DNA of 64,000 bases. Source: [Mycobacterium] fortunisiensis (GTDB taxonomy: Bacteria; Actinomycetota; Actinomycetes; Mycobacteriales; Mycobacteriaceae). Location: assembly GCF_019050325.1 (NCBI RefSeq), contig NZ_VOMB01000002.1, positions 310,001-374,000 on the forward strand, written 5' to 3'. Position 1 is the stretch's first letter. Every line of letters begins with the position of its first letter. The position numbers were made by a program, and so were the translations under genes. Below are positions 8,104-17,201 of the stretch, one piece after another. The notes below the pieces were generated by a model. It saw nothing but the letters and a program-made list of their open reading frames with translations. It had not been told where the DNA came from and made no database searches.

Positions 8104-8926
8104 GGTGCGTCCTGAGCAGGTCACGCCGGGTGGGATCGGCCAGGATCGCATCGCAGAACAGGTTGAGCCCGAGCACCAGAGACACGATCAGCGTCGCGGG
8201 CAGATACACCGACCATGGCGCGGTGGACAAGCCATCCTTGTTGGCCGCCACCGACACCGCCCAGTCGGTCGAGGTGGTGTCGAAGCCGATACCCAGGAAG
8301 TTCGCCGATGCCAGCACATAGATGGCCGCCATCAACCGGACGCCCACGTCGGCCACCACCGGCCTGGCGAGATGCCGTAAGGCATAGCCGATGTAGCGTT
8401 CGCCGGCCGTCGCGCCCTGCATCCGCAGGGCTTCCATCGCCGGGCTCTGCACGACCCTGCGGGCAGCCATCCGAACGAAGCGGGTGATCGGCGCGACCAA
8501 CATGAAGCCGACCGCCACGGCAATCGCCAGGCCCGAACCGTCCGACCGCAGCGCGGCCACCATGACGACCAGGAGGACGGGCAGGCACAGCAACACGTCG
8601 ATCGGCCGCATGATCGCGTCCTCCATCCACGGGCGGCGTGCCGCCGCCGCGACGATGCCGAGGACGAACCCGGCCGCGTACGCGGCGGCGACGGTGAGCA
8701 CGACGGTCAGCAGCATGGGTCTGCCGCCGGTCAACACGGCGGCCAGCACGTCACGGCCCAGCCGGTCGGTGCCGAAGCATGACCAGTCCGAGGGCCCGAA
8801 CGGGGCCTGGGGTGCCGCGGGTGCATACCGGGCGACGAACGGCCCGAGGAGTGCCGTCGCGACCGGGATCGCCACCAGTGCGCTTGCCAGCGGACGGGTG
8901 AACCGAGTGGGCCTGCGCCGCATCAT
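8096..8926 (-). CDS. ABC transporter permease, DppC/NikC type
   Basis: A 276-residue inner-membrane permease. It has an N-terminal helix, the DppC-type extracytoplasmic motif FGTDRLGRDVLAAVLTGGR, five or so further helices and a cytoplasmic EAA-like loop (residues about 170-200, MEALRMQGATAGERYIGYAL) that docks the ATPase. It pairs with the DppB-type permease encoded immediately upstream; ATG at 8926 overlaps that gene's TGA. Part of a five-gene uptake operon under a cobalamin riboswitch. The family carries peptides, nickel or metal chelates; substrate is inferred from the riboswitch and not from this protein. Confidence 0.87.
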   Translation of the reverse strand: MMRRRPTRFTRPLASALVAIPVATALLGPFVARYAPAAPQAPFGPSDWSCFGTDRLGRDVLAAVLTGGRPMLLTVVLTVAAAYAAGFVLGIVAAAARRPWMEDAIMRPIDVLLCLPVLLVVMVAALRSDGSGLAIAVAVGFMLVAPITRFVRMAARRVVQSPAMEALRMQGATAGERYIGYALRHLARPVVADVGVRLMAAIYVLASANFLGIGFDTTSTDWAVSVAANKDGLSTAPWSVYLPATLIVSLVLGLNLFCDAILADPTRRDLLRTHRD

Positions 8927-9885
8927 GTCCCGGCCCGGCTGGGCACCATGCGGGCGCCGGCAAGGTCGATGAGGCCGTTGACAGCGATGGCGGCCAGGCC
9001 GGTGATCAGCAGGACGGCGAGTATCACGGGTTGGTCGCGGTTGCCGATGGCGTCCAGCAGAGTCGTCGCCACCCCGGGCATGACGAAGATGGCCTCCACC
9101 ACGAGCACACCCGAGAGCAGGCTGTCGCCGGTGCGGCCGAGGTCCTGCATCGCCGGGGCGAGTGCGTTGGGCGCGACGTGGCGTAACAGCAGCGAGCGCC
9201 GGGGCACGCCGTGCCGGCGGGCCTGGACGATGTACGGCGCCGTCATGGTGTCGATCACCCCGGCCCGCACCAATCGGACCAGCGGTGCGCCGACCCGGGC
9301 GACCATCACCGTCAACGGCAACACCAGGTGCGTGGGATGCAGCATCATCTTCGCCGCGTCCACACCGACGAATGTGGCGGGAAACAACCGCCATCCGATT
9401 GCCAGGTACGCGATCAACACCACCGCCAGCACGAAATCGGGGATCGAGTCCAGGCCGATGCTGACCGTGGTGATGATGCGGTCGCGCATCGAACCCGGCC
9501 GCAGGCCCGCGGCGAAACCGGCGCCGAATCCGACCGGGATCAGCAACAGCGTGGTGAGGATCGCCAACACGGTCGATACCAGAAGCGGCTCCGCGATCAC
9601 CGAGCTGACCGGTTCTCCGCGCGCATAGGAGGTGCCGAGGTCACCGGTCAAGGCACGTCCGGCCCAACCGAGAAACCGTTGCACCGGGGCGACATCCAGA
9701 CCGAGCGCCGCCCTGGTCCGGTCACGCTGCGCGTCTGTGGTCAGATCGGTGCTCTGCACGTCGGCGGCGTCGCCCGGCATCAGGAGGGACAGTGCGAAGA
9801 TCAGGCCGAGCAGGATCGCCACCTGCCCGAGGCCGATCAGCAGCCGTCGAACCGTGAAACGCCAGATCCCTGGCCACCGTGTCAT
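8923..9885 (-). CDS. ABC transporter permease, DppB/NikB type
   Basis: A 320-residue permease of the DppB/OppB/NikB family with six predicted membrane helices. The first is followed by the typical periplasmic segment ending LGLDVAPVQRFLGWAGRALT and GDLGTSYARGEPVSSVI. The EAA-type coupling loop is visible near residues 215-245 (PYIVQARRHGVPRRSLLLRH). It forms the channel with the DppC-type partner encoded downstream. The start lies five bases after the methyltransferase stop, so the genes are co-transcribed. Confidence 0.87.
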   Translation of the reverse strand: MTRWPGIWRFTVRRLLIGLGQVAILLGLIFALSLLMPGDAADVQSTDLTTDAQRDRTRAALGLDVAPVQRFLGWAGRALTGDLGTSYARGEPVSSVIAEPLLVSTVLAILTTLLLIPVGFGAGFAAGLRPGSMRDRIITTVSIGLDSIPDFVLAVVLIAYLAIGWRLFPATFVGVDAAKMMLHPTHLVLPLTVMVARVGAPLVRLVRAGVIDTMTAPYIVQARRHGVPRRSLLLRHVAPNALAPAMQDLGRTGDSLLSGVLVVEAIFVMPGVATTLLDAIGNRDQPVILAVLLITGLAAIAVNGLIDLAGARMVPSRAGT

Positions 9886-9890
9886 CCGGG

Positions 9891-10649
9891 CTACGCGAGC
9901 CCGGCGATCACTCGGTCATCGCCCATCTGCCACAGTATTCCGGCTTCACGGAAGCCACCGGTGCGCAGGAACTCGAGGTAGTCGTGCACCGACGGCCGGT
10001 CGTCGACCACGTGCACGAAACCGCCGTTGCGCTCGCGCACCAGCTCGGTGAGCTCGGGAGCGGATTCGACCGCAGCCCACCACTGCTCCCAATCCTCCCC
10101 ACGGCGGCTCGCGCGCCGCTCGGCCCGACGGACCGTCAGGGCCCGGGCCACCTCGTCGAGCCTCGGCCCGCGTTCGCCCTCGTACAAATGGTCGGCATCG
10201 ACGAAAACGCCGCCGGCGGCGATGGTTTCACCGCATTGATGCAGAACGGTGCGCAGCGGCTCACGGTTCATCCAGTGCAGCGCCGTCGAGCTGACGTAGG
10301 CATCGGGCGCACGGTCGAGGCCGAGAAGATCGAACCACCCCGGCTCCCGCAGATCGGTCAGCACCGTGCGGATCCGGTCGTCGGTCCGCGCCGCGACGCC
10401 CAGGCCGATCAGCAGCGGATCGGCGTCGACCCCGACGACACGGGCACCGGGAATTCGCTCGACGAGCCGGTGCGCCAGCGATCCCGGGCCGATCCCGAGG
10501 TCGACGATCAGCGGATCACGGCGCATGACAACCTCTTCCACGATGTCGATCACGACATCGAAGCGGTCCTCACGGTCCGGCATGTAATACTCCTGCTGCC
10601 GGTCCCAGCGGTCCAACCACTCTCGGGCCACAGCGGGTGTCAGGGTCAT
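9891..10649 (-). CDS. class I SAM-dependent methyltransferase inside the ABC-transporter operon
   Basis: A 252-residue Rossmann-fold methyltransferase. Motif I reads LIVDLGIGPGSLAHRLVE and the acidic end of strand 2 is VVGVDADPLLIGLG; a trans-aconitate/UbiE-like layout with the later STALHW motif. The start at 10649 has a strong AAGGAG seven bases upstream; an ATG at 10670 would overlap the preceding gene's stop but lacks a ribosome site. It sits between the substrate-binding protein (17-base gap) and the first permease (5-base gap), so it is expressed with the transporter. Its substrate is unknown. It might modify the imported ligand or act independently. Confidence 0.8.
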   Translation of the reverse strand: MTLTPAVAREWLDRWDRQQEYYMPDREDRFDVVIDIVEEVVMRRDPLIVDLGIGPGSLAHRLVERIPGARVVGVDADPLLIGLGVAARTDDRIRTVLTDLREPGWFDLLGLDRAPDAYVSSTALHWMNREPLRTVLHQCGETIAAGGVFVDADHLYEGERGPRLDEVARALTVRRAERRASRRGEDWEQWWAAVESAPELTELVRERNGGFVHVVDDRPSVHDYLEFLRTGGFREAGILWQMGDDRVIAGLA

Positions 10650-10666
10650 GTCACTCCTTCGAATCG

Positions 10667-12217
10667 TCATACCGGCGCGACGCCGTCGAAACGGGCCCAA
10701 TCCAATGAGTTCGGCACCCCGGCCGGTGTGCCCTGCCAGCCGGCGCGGTGGGCGGTGTGCCAGGGGGTGGTGGCCCAGAAGATGAAACCGCCACGGTCGT
10801 GCAGGATCTCGTGCATGGTGTGGTAGAGCGCGGCCCGCCGTTCGTCGGACCGGGTCAGCTGCGCCCGGTGATATAGTCCGTCGAATTCCGGGTCGGCCCA
10901 TCGGGTGTAGCTCTTGGGGGCATTGCTCAAGAGCCGAGACCCGAAATGGTAGGGGATCGGCAACGGTCCGGACTGTCCCATCGTCATGTCGCCTCGGGTC
11001 AGCGCCTCGGTGTAGTAGGTGTCCTTGGAACCCACCACGACCCGAACCGTCACGCCGGCCTCGGCAGCCTGCTCGCGGAACAGGTGTGCGGCTTCGACGA
11101 ATCCGTGCGCCACCGGGGCGACGAAGAGTTCGAAGCCGAGGTCAGAACTGCCGGCGCGGCGGAGGAGATCGCGGGCCTTTCCGGGATCGTGCCGGTGCGG
11201 CGCCAAATCGTCTGCGTAATAACGGTATCCCCGGCCGAAGACATCGTCGGACACCTCCCCGGCGCCTTCGAGGGCGACCGTGACGAGTTGTCGGCGATCG
11301 ACGAGGTGCATCAAGGCGCGTCGGACGTCGGGATGGGCGAACGGCGCCCGGTCTGTCTTCATGGCGAAGTAGAGGATGCCGGAGTTGGGGGCCGCATCCA
11401 CCGTGATGTCAGCGGCGTCGTTCAGGGTGCGTACCGCGCCGGGGGACAGGTTGTCGGCGAAGTCGGCCTGGCCGGCACGCAATGCCGCCACCCGGGCGTC
11501 GGAGCCGGCACTGAGAACGCGCAGTTCCTCGATGCGTGGAGGTTCGCCCCAGTGGTCGTCGAACCGTGCGGCCACGAATTCCCGTCCGGGACGGAATGTC
11601 TCGAAACGAAACGCCCCGGTGCCGATCGGGTGGGAGAAATCGGTGGTGCCGTTCTTGACGATGCGGGTGCCGTAGGAGGCCAGGAGCGTCGACAAGTCGA
11701 ATGACGGTGTGGCAAGCGCGATCTCGACAGTGCGACGATCGATTGCCCGGCAGCCGCCGGTATCGATCTGAGACAGTGTCGACGCGGCGATGTAGGGGGA
11801 CGGGCCGGCCTGCCGGCCCAGAATGCGCGCGAACGTGAACAACACGTCCTCGGCGGTCAGCGGGCTGCCGTCATGCCAGCGGGCCTCACGCAACGTGATC
11901 CGCCATCGGGTGCCGTCGGCGTTGGGCTCGGCTGAGGTGGCCAACCTGGGCACGGGCGTCATGGTCGAGTCGGGCTCGAACAAGCCGTCGTAGACGTGTT
12001 TGATGCGGGCCTCGTCGACGAACATGGTCGCGACGCCGGGATCGATGGACTCCGTGGAACCGGCGCCTTCGTAGAGCGCGGTGAACGTCGAGCGCGCCGG
12101 CGCCGCCGGTGCGCACGCGCCGAGCGCGATCGCCCCGCTCAGCCCGGCGGCGGCGCCCAGGAATCGCCGTCGGGTCACCACCCCGGCAGCCGGTATTACG
12201 GCAGCAGCGTGCGTCAT
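10667..12217 (-). CDS. ABC transporter substrate-binding lipoprotein (SBP_bac_5), Tat-exported
   Basis: A 516-residue family-5 solute-binding protein (DppA/NikA/OppA group). The N-terminus has a twin-arginine motif (TRRRFLG, residues about 15-21) and a lipobox ending LGAC, so it should be exported folded by Tat and anchored as a lipoprotein. Family motifs include WRITLREARWHDGSPLTAEDV and HPDVRRALMHLVDRRQLV. ATG at 12217 is chosen because GGAG lies a few bases upstream; GTG at 12241 is the alternative. It is the first gene after the cobalamin riboswitch. Tat export of a family-5 protein is compatible with binding a metal or metal complex; this is inference. Confidence 0.86.
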   Translation of the reverse strand: MTHAAAVIPAAGVVTRRRFLGAAAGLSGAIALGACAPAAPARSTFTALYEGAGSTESIDPGVATMFVDEARIKHVYDGLFEPDSTMTPVPRLATSAEPNADGTRWRITLREARWHDGSPLTAEDVLFTFARILGRQAGPSPYIAASTLSQIDTGGCRAIDRRTVEIALATPSFDLSTLLASYGTRIVKNGTTDFSHPIGTGAFRFETFRPGREFVAARFDDHWGEPPRIEELRVLSAGSDARVAALRAGQADFADNLSPGAVRTLNDAADITVDAAPNSGILYFAMKTDRAPFAHPDVRRALMHLVDRRQLVTVALEGAGEVSDDVFGRGYRYYADDLAPHRHDPGKARDLLRRAGSSDLGFELFVAPVAHGFVEAAHLFREQAAEAGVTVRVVVGSKDTYYTEALTRGDMTMGQSGPLPIPYHFGSRLLSNAPKSYTRWADPEFDGLYHRAQLTRSDERRAALYHTMHEILHDRGGFIFWATTPWHTAHRAGWQGTPAGVPNSLDWARFDGVAPV

Positions 12218-12247
12218 GCTTCTCCAAGCCCTCGTGGACATAGCGCG

Positions 12248-12420
12248 CCGTGGCCGGTCTCCTGGCTTCCGCGTCAGCGCACGAGCGCCCGACCTTCCCG
12301 GTCTCCCAGTGGCCGTGCAGCGGTGTTTCGCTGCCCGAGGGGCGCCGCACTCGGCGGCTACAGTGGCGAGGGCCGCGCCGGCATCAGACCGGCTTCCCGT
12401 TCACCACGGCGCTCCGGAGT
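12248..12420 (-). promoter_or_regulatory. cobalamin (B12) riboswitch
   Basis: Read on the minus strand, the leader starts with GGTGAACGGGAAGCCGGTC (12409 downward to about 12387). It continues with GATGCCGGCGCGGCCC and the invariant GCCACTG (12367-12361), then GGCCACTGGGAGACCGGGAA (12312-12293). It ends with the B12 box GCCAGGAGACCGGCC (12266-12252). These are the conserved blocks of the AdoCbl-type riboswitch in the right order and spacing. The B12 box ends 35 bases before the ATG of the substrate-binding protein and no terminator hairpin with a T run is visible, so control of translation is likely. High cobalamin should repress the downstream transporter. Confidence 0.93.
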
Positions 12421-12504
12421 TTACAGACGACACCTCGGCCGTGCTCGTTCGCTTCAGACGGCCCAGTTGTCGGGACGGGTGTATCCCACACCACACTGAG
12501 GGCC

Positions 12505-13728
12505 ATGAGCTATCTCGGCGAGCTGCGGACAAACTGGCAACCGCTGGCGGCCGCGACGGCCGGTCTCAGTGCCGGCTTGAGCCTGAGCGCCTATACGAAC
12601 GCCGCGATGGGCCCGCAGTTCCTCGCCGCGTTCGGCTGGAGCCGCTCGGACTTTGCCCTGACCGGGGCGATCACGCTGCTCACCTTCGTGTTCCTGCCGT
12701 TCTACGGGCGGCTCGCCGACGTGGTCGGGGTGCGCCGGGTCGCGGTCATCGGCGTCGTCGGCCTGCCGCTGTGCTGGGTCGGCTACGCGACGATGTCCGG
12801 GCCGATCTGGCAGTACTTCGCGATCAACGTGGTCCTCATCGGGCTCGGGGTGACGACGACACCGGCGATCTACAGCCGGCTGGTCGCGACCCGCTTCCAC
12901 GCTGCCCGCGGCCTGGCCCTGGCCATCGCGATCTCGGGGCCGCCGTTGCTCGGCGCGCTCGGCGCCCCGGCCCTCGACGTGGTCAACCGCAGCTACGGCT
13001 GGCGCGCCGGCTGCCTGGCCATCGCGGTCACCATCGCGATCGTCGGCGTCATCGCGCTGCTGCTCGTTCCCAGGCGCAACGGCGACGATCTGCCCACGGC
13101 GGGAGAACGTAAGGCGGGCAGGGATTACCGAGCGATCGGCCGCAGCCGGGTGTTCTGGCTCCTGTTGGCCGGCGTGCTGCTGTGCAACCTCTACCACTCG
13201 GTGACCACCACCCAGCTCGGGATCATGCTGGGCGACGCCGGGGTCGGTGGCGACGTCGCGGTGCTCATCACGGTGTTCGCCGCCGCCGTCATCGTGGGCC
13301 GCTTCGTCTGTGGGGTGGCGCTCGACCGGTTGCCGGCCCAGCTGGTGGCCGCGGTGGCGATGGCGCTGCCGGGTCTCGGCTGCCTGCTGGTGGCATCGCC
13401 GTGGAACCACATCGCGGTGCTCACCGTCGCGGTCTGTTGTCTGGGCGCCGCGTGGGGAGCCGAGGGCGATGTGATCGCCTACCTGGTGGCACGCCACTTC
13501 CCGCTGGGTGTCTACAGCACGGTGCTGTCCATCCTGTCCGCCGCCATCGGCGTGTCATCGGCCCTCGGTGCGGTGGTGCTGAGCCGGATGCTGGCCGCCA
13601 GTAACAGCTTTGACGGCTTCCTGGTCCTCGCCGGTGGTGGCGCGATCATCGGCGGAGCCCTGCTGCTGCTGTTGCGCCGGCGCGACGGCGTCTTTACAAA
13701 TGACGAGATAAGTGTCACGGTGTCCTGA
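12505..13728 (+). CDS. major facilitator superfamily transporter
   Basis: A 407-residue MFS protein with about twelve hydrophobic helices. The cytoplasmic loop between helices 2 and 3 carries GRLADVVGVRRV, the family's G-x-x-x-D-x-x-G-x-R motif. It resembles monocarboxylate/oxalate-formate-type MFS members, but the substrate cannot be named. ATG at 12505 follows GAGGGCC. It is divergent from the riboswitch operon and its stop overlaps the start of the acyl-CoA dehydrogenase gene (TGATG), which suggests that the carrier feeds a carboxylate to that pathway. Confidence 0.82.
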   Translation: MSYLGELRTNWQPLAAATAGLSAGLSLSAYTNAAMGPQFLAAFGWSRSDFALTGAITLLTFVFLPFYGRLADVVGVRRVAVIGVVGLPLCWVGYATMSGPIWQYFAINVVLIGLGVTTTPAIYSRLVATRFHAARGLALAIAISGPPLLGALGAPALDVVNRSYGWRAGCLAIAVTIAIVGVIALLLVPRRNGDDLPTAGERKAGRDYRAIGRSRVFWLLLAGVLLCNLYHSVTTTQLGIMLGDAGVGGDVAVLITVFAAAVIVGRFVCGVALDRLPAQLVAAVAMALPGLGCLLVASPWNHIAVLTVAVCCLGAAWGAEGDVIAYLVARHFPLGVYSTVLSILSAAIGVSSALGAVVLSRMLAASNSFDGFLVLAGGGAIIGGALLLLLRRRDGVFTNDEISVTVS

Positions 13729-14885
13729 TGGATTTCTCCCACGTCGAGCTCTCCGAGGAAGATCAGGCCTTCCGCGCTGAGCTGCGGGCATTCCTGGCCG
13801 AGGTGGTCACCGAAGAGGTGATCCAGCGCGATCGCGAGACTGGCGAGAACTTCGACGAGACAGTACATCTGGCCCTGGGCAAGGCGGGATACCTGGCCGG
13901 CGACTACCGGTCCGAGGCCGACGGCGGGTTCAGCGCGGTCCGACGCCGGATCTGGGAGCTGGAGGTCGGCCGGGCCCACACCCCGTGGTTCCACTGGGGG
14001 ACGACGGCGATGGTCGCCCACACCGTGGAGAAGTTCGCCTCGCCCGAGCTTCTCGACGAGGTGCTGCCCGGTGTCCTGGACGGGCGGCTGCGGCTGTGCC
14101 TGGGCTACACCGAACCCGAGGGCGGCTCCGACGTCGCGACCTGCAAGACGCGCGCGGTACGGGAAGCGGACGGATCAACTTGGGTTGTCAATGGCTCCAA
14201 GATGTTCACCTCCAACGCACACAATGCGCAGTACGTGTTCCTGCTGACCAACACCGACCCGTCCGCGCCCAAGCACAAGAGCCTGACCATGTTCCTGGTG
14301 CCGCTGGACTCGGCCGGGGTGGAGATCCAACCGATCCGGACCGTCGACGGCGACCGCACCAACATCACCTTCTACAGCGATGTCCGGGTCGACGATCGCT
14401 ACCGCGTCGGTGACGTCAACGGCGGCTGGACCGTGCTGCGGGGTGCGCTCGAACTCGAGCACGGCACCTTCGAACGCGAGACGCGCGGTCTGCAGAAGCT
14501 GGCCACGATGACCGAGCACATCACGCTGACCGCCGAGGCGGTCGACCGGGTGGCGGCGGCGGCGCCCGACGATGCGGCGTCGCGCCACCGGCTGGGCCGG
14601 GCGGTCGCCCGGGTGGAAGCCGCCATGAGCAGCCCGGACATGTACGGCCGGGTGGCGATCGCCCAGACCATGCGTGACGTGGCCCCGGACCTGATGGACA
14701 TCCTCGGACCGGCCGGGGCCTTGCCGACCGACGCGGCCGGGGCGGCCGGCGACGGCGGCGCCGAGTACATCTTCCGGTTGGCCGGCCCCACCGGCATCTA
14801 CGGCGGCACCCTGGAGGTGTTCCGCAACATGATCGCCCAGCAGGCGCTGGGCCTGGGCCGGCCGAATTACGCACCGGCCAAGTGA
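13728..14885 (+). CDS. acyl-CoA dehydrogenase
   Basis: A 385-residue FAD-dependent acyl-CoA dehydrogenase. The middle domain shows YTEPEGGSDVA and WVVNGSKMFTSNA, which line the flavin and substrate site. The C-terminal helical domain ends IYGGTLEVFRNMIAQQALGL, with the family G-G-T-x-E-x-x-R-N pattern. It oxidises an acyl-CoA to an enoyl-CoA. Coupled by a 1-base overlap to the MFS gene and followed after 27 bases by a thioesterase-like gene, so the three probably form a small catabolic operon. Chain preference is not visible. Confidence 0.87.
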   Translation: MDFSHVELSEEDQAFRAELRAFLAEVVTEEVIQRDRETGENFDETVHLALGKAGYLAGDYRSEADGGFSAVRRRIWELEVGRAHTPWFHWGTTAMVAHTVEKFASPELLDEVLPGVLDGRLRLCLGYTEPEGGSDVATCKTRAVREADGSTWVVNGSKMFTSNAHNAQYVFLLTNTDPSAPKHKSLTMFLVPLDSAGVEIQPIRTVDGDRTNITFYSDVRVDDRYRVGDVNGGWTVLRGALELEHGTFERETRGLQKLATMTEHITLTAEAVDRVAAAAPDDAASRHRLGRAVARVEAAMSSPDMYGRVAIAQTMRDVAPDLMDILGPAGALPTDAAGAAGDGGAEYIFRLAGPTGIYGGTLEVFRNMIAQQALGLGRPNYAPAK

Positions 14886-14912
14886 GCCACCGCCCGTCGG
14901 TAGTGTGGCCGG

Positions 14913-15719
14913 GTGCATCCGTTTGACAAGGCTCTTGAGCTCGAAGCATCCGGTGACGGCCGGTGGCGCGGCCGCACCCTGCCCGAGTGGGCCAACATGG
15001 TCGGCCCGTTCGGGGGTATCACCGCGGCGACGCTGCTGCGCGCGGTGGAACGGCACCCGCAGCGGCACGGTCAGCCCATCGCCCTGACGGTCAACTATGT
15101 GGCGCCGGTGGCCGACGGCGAGTTCGACATCGTGACCCGGGCGGTCAAGACCAACCGGTCCAATCAGCACTGGATCGTCGAACTCTGGCAGGGCGACGAG
15201 GTGAAGACGACAGCCACCGCGGTGTTCGGGCTGCGCCGCGACGGCTGGACGGAGTCGGAGATCACCGCCCCGCAGGCCGCCGATCCGGCCGGCATCGCGT
15301 CGTCCGTGCCGCCGTTCGGTGTGGTGTGGTTCGACAACTACGACATGCGCTTCGTCGACGGGGCGATGCCCGCGACCGGCGAGGACCCGACACCCTCGGC
15401 CAGTTCCACCACCACCCTGTGGGTGCGCAACAACCCGCCGCGGCCAATGGATTTCGCGGCATTGGCCGCCGTGAGCGACATCTTCTATCCACGGGTGTTC
15501 CTGCGTCGCGGTGAGTTCGTGCCGGCCGGCACGGTGACGATGACCGTCTATTTCCACGCTGACGAGCCGCAATTGGCGGCCCAGGGTGCGGATTTCGTGC
15601 TCGGCACGGCACGCGCACACCACTTCTCCGGCGGCTACTTCGATCAGAGTGCCCACCTGTTCGGCCGGACCGGCACCCTGCTGGCCACCAGCCACCAGTT
15701 CGTCTACTTCAAGGCGTGA
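14913..15719 (+). CDS. TesB-like acyl-CoA thioesterase (double hotdog)
   Basis: A 268-residue protein of the TesB-like thioesterase superfamily with two hotdog repeats. The first (residues about 10-110) has WANMVGPFGGITAATLLRAV and LTVNYVAPVADGEFDI. The second (about 165-265) carries FYPRVFLRRGEFVPAGTVTM and ends in GTLLATSHQFVYFK. Such proteins hydrolyse acyl-CoA to free acid and CoA. GTG at 14913 is the start that matches the family N-terminus HPFDKALEL. It lies 27 bases after the acyl-CoA dehydrogenase and is convergent with the PucR gene. Confidence 0.8.
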   Translation: MHPFDKALELEASGDGRWRGRTLPEWANMVGPFGGITAATLLRAVERHPQRHGQPIALTVNYVAPVADGEFDIVTRAVKTNRSNQHWIVELWQGDEVKTTATAVFGLRRDGWTESEITAPQAADPAGIASSVPPFGVVWFDNYDMRFVDGAMPATGEDPTPSASSTTTLWVRNNPPRPMDFAALAAVSDIFYPRVFLRRGEFVPAGTVTMTVYFHADEPQLAAQGADFVLGTARAHHFSGGYFDQSAHLFGRTGTLLATSHQFVYFKA

Positions 15720-15722
15720 GCC

Positions 15723-17201
15723 TCAAGGCCTGAGCGTCTCCGGGACCGACTGCAGGGCGATCCAGGCGCTCACCCGGGCCTGCGGGTCGTCAAGCTTGCC
15801 GGGCAGCAGCGCTTCGATGGCGGCCAGCCGGTTGCGCACGGTGTTGCGGTGCAGCCCGAGTTCCTCGGCGACCTTGAGCCGGGAACCGTGATGGCGCAGA
15901 AAGCAGCGCAGCGTCTCCAGCTGTTCGGAATCCAGGCCGCCCAACCAGTATTCGGCGAACGCCGCGACCTTGTCGGGATCGATCAGGCCGAGCGGGCCGT
16001 CATCGACCACCCGGTCCCAGGCCACCGCCCCGGAAACCGCCGTGGCCTGGGCCAGTGCCAGCCCGGCGGTGCGATAGCCGGTCGCGCCATCGGTCGGCAG
16101 GACCGAGTTGCCGATGCCGACCAGCAACCCGTCGTCGGCCAACTGGGCGGCGGTGGCCGCGGCCCGTGCCGGTTCGGTGACCACGCACAGTTCCCCGGCC
16201 AGCACCCCGGCCAGTACGCCGCGACGCTCCAGCGCAGCTGCGGCGTTCTCGACGGTGGGTTCGTCCCCCATGGCCCGCAGAAAGCGAATGCGCTTCGGCA
16301 ACTCGGTGGCGGGCTGGTCGATCTCCAACACCAACTGCGCGGTCCGCGAATCACTTTCGGCCAGCAGCTCGAGGGCGCGGTCGTGCAGGTGGCGCCGGGT
16401 GCTGGCGCGGCTGCGGTCCTGTTCGTCGATCAGGCCGAGCAATGCGACCGCGGTGGTGATGGCCTGGCGCTGTGCTTCCGACGTCTGTGCCGGCGTCACC
16501 GCGGCCAGATAGGCCGACGGACGCCCGCGCAAGCCGATGGGATGGACCGACACCGACTGCGCCGGTTTGGATTGTGCTGCTGCCGAACGTAACCCGTGTG
16601 AGCGCAACCGTCTGACATCGGTGAGCACTTCGTCGAGCGGAAACTCCGCCCGGCCGGCTCCGACCGGCCCGGTGAGGACCCGGCCGTCGGGATTCAACAG
16701 GCAGGCCGAGCCGTCCAGCGCCGCGGCGAGCGCGGTGACCACCGCGTCGACCGGACCTGGTTTGGCCGCGGCCGAGATCAGCGCGCGTTGCGTCGTGAGA
16801 GCGGCACGGGCGGCCACGGATTCCTGTTCCTCCAGCAGGTGCGCGACGTGTCGGCTGATCGCGACGAAGGTGGTGCGGCGCGGCACCACGAACAGATTCA
16901 CCTGGTGGCGACGGCAGGCCTCGGCGAGCGCCGCCGGCACGTCGGCGTGCGTGAGCCCCACCCCGAAGCCCACCGCGGCCACGCCCGCCGCAGCCAGCCG
17001 GGCGAGATAACCGTCCCATTCGTCGGGCCGGCGGCCGGTGTCCAGGCCGGTGGTGAGCAGCACCTCGCCGCCCTCCAGATACGGCGTCGGGTCGGCGAGC
17101 TCGCTGGTGGCCACCCAGCGCACGGCAGCCTCGGGGCGGCAGAGGTGCACCCCGCGCAATCCGAGTGCCCGCACCGACAGGAGATCGGCGACCTCGACCA
17201 T
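15723..17201 (-). CDS. PucR-family transcriptional regulator of the gab genes
   Basis: A 492-residue regulator with an N-terminal PucR/CdaR-like sensory domain (residues about 3-125, VADLLSVRALGLRGVHLCRP onward) and a C-terminal helix-turn-helix (LKVAEELGLHRNTVRNRLAA). It is divergent from gabT-gabD, and PucR members of this layout usually activate an adjacent amine or amino-acid catabolic operon in response to its substrate. ATG at 17201 gives the family start MVEVADLL; a GTG at 17219 would add six residues. The intergenic region has inverted pairs ACAGTT/AACTGT and GCACA/TGTGC (17207-17240) that may be the binding site. Confidence 0.83.
   Translation of the reverse strand: MVEVADLLSVRALGLRGVHLCRPEAAVRWVATSELADPTPYLEGGEVLLTTGLDTGRRPDEWDGYLARLAAAGVAAVGFGVGLTHADVPAALAEACRRHQVNLFVVPRRTTFVAISRHVAHLLEEQESVAARAALTTQRALISAAAKPGPVDAVVTALAAALDGSACLLNPDGRVLTGPVGAGRAEFPLDEVLTDVRRLRSHGLRSAAAQSKPAQSVSVHPIGLRGRPSAYLAAVTPAQTSEAQRQAITTAVALLGLIDEQDRSRASTRRHLHDRALELLAESDSRTAQLVLEIDQPATELPKRIRFLRAMGDEPTVENAAAALERRGVLAGVLAGELCVVTEPARAAATAAQLADDGLLVGIGNSVLPTDGATGYRTAGLALAQATAVSGAVAWDRVVDDGPLGLIDPDKVAAFAEYWLGGLDSEQLETLRCFLRHHGSRLKVAEELGLHRNTVRNRLAAIEALLPGKLDDPQARVSAWIALQSVPETLRP

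Noticed and set aside
12301..12312. The second GGCCACTG block, first read as a duplicate riboswitch
   Set aside because: It is a normal internal segment (GGCCACTGGGAGACCGGGAA) of one cobalamin riboswitch. Only one B12 box follows.
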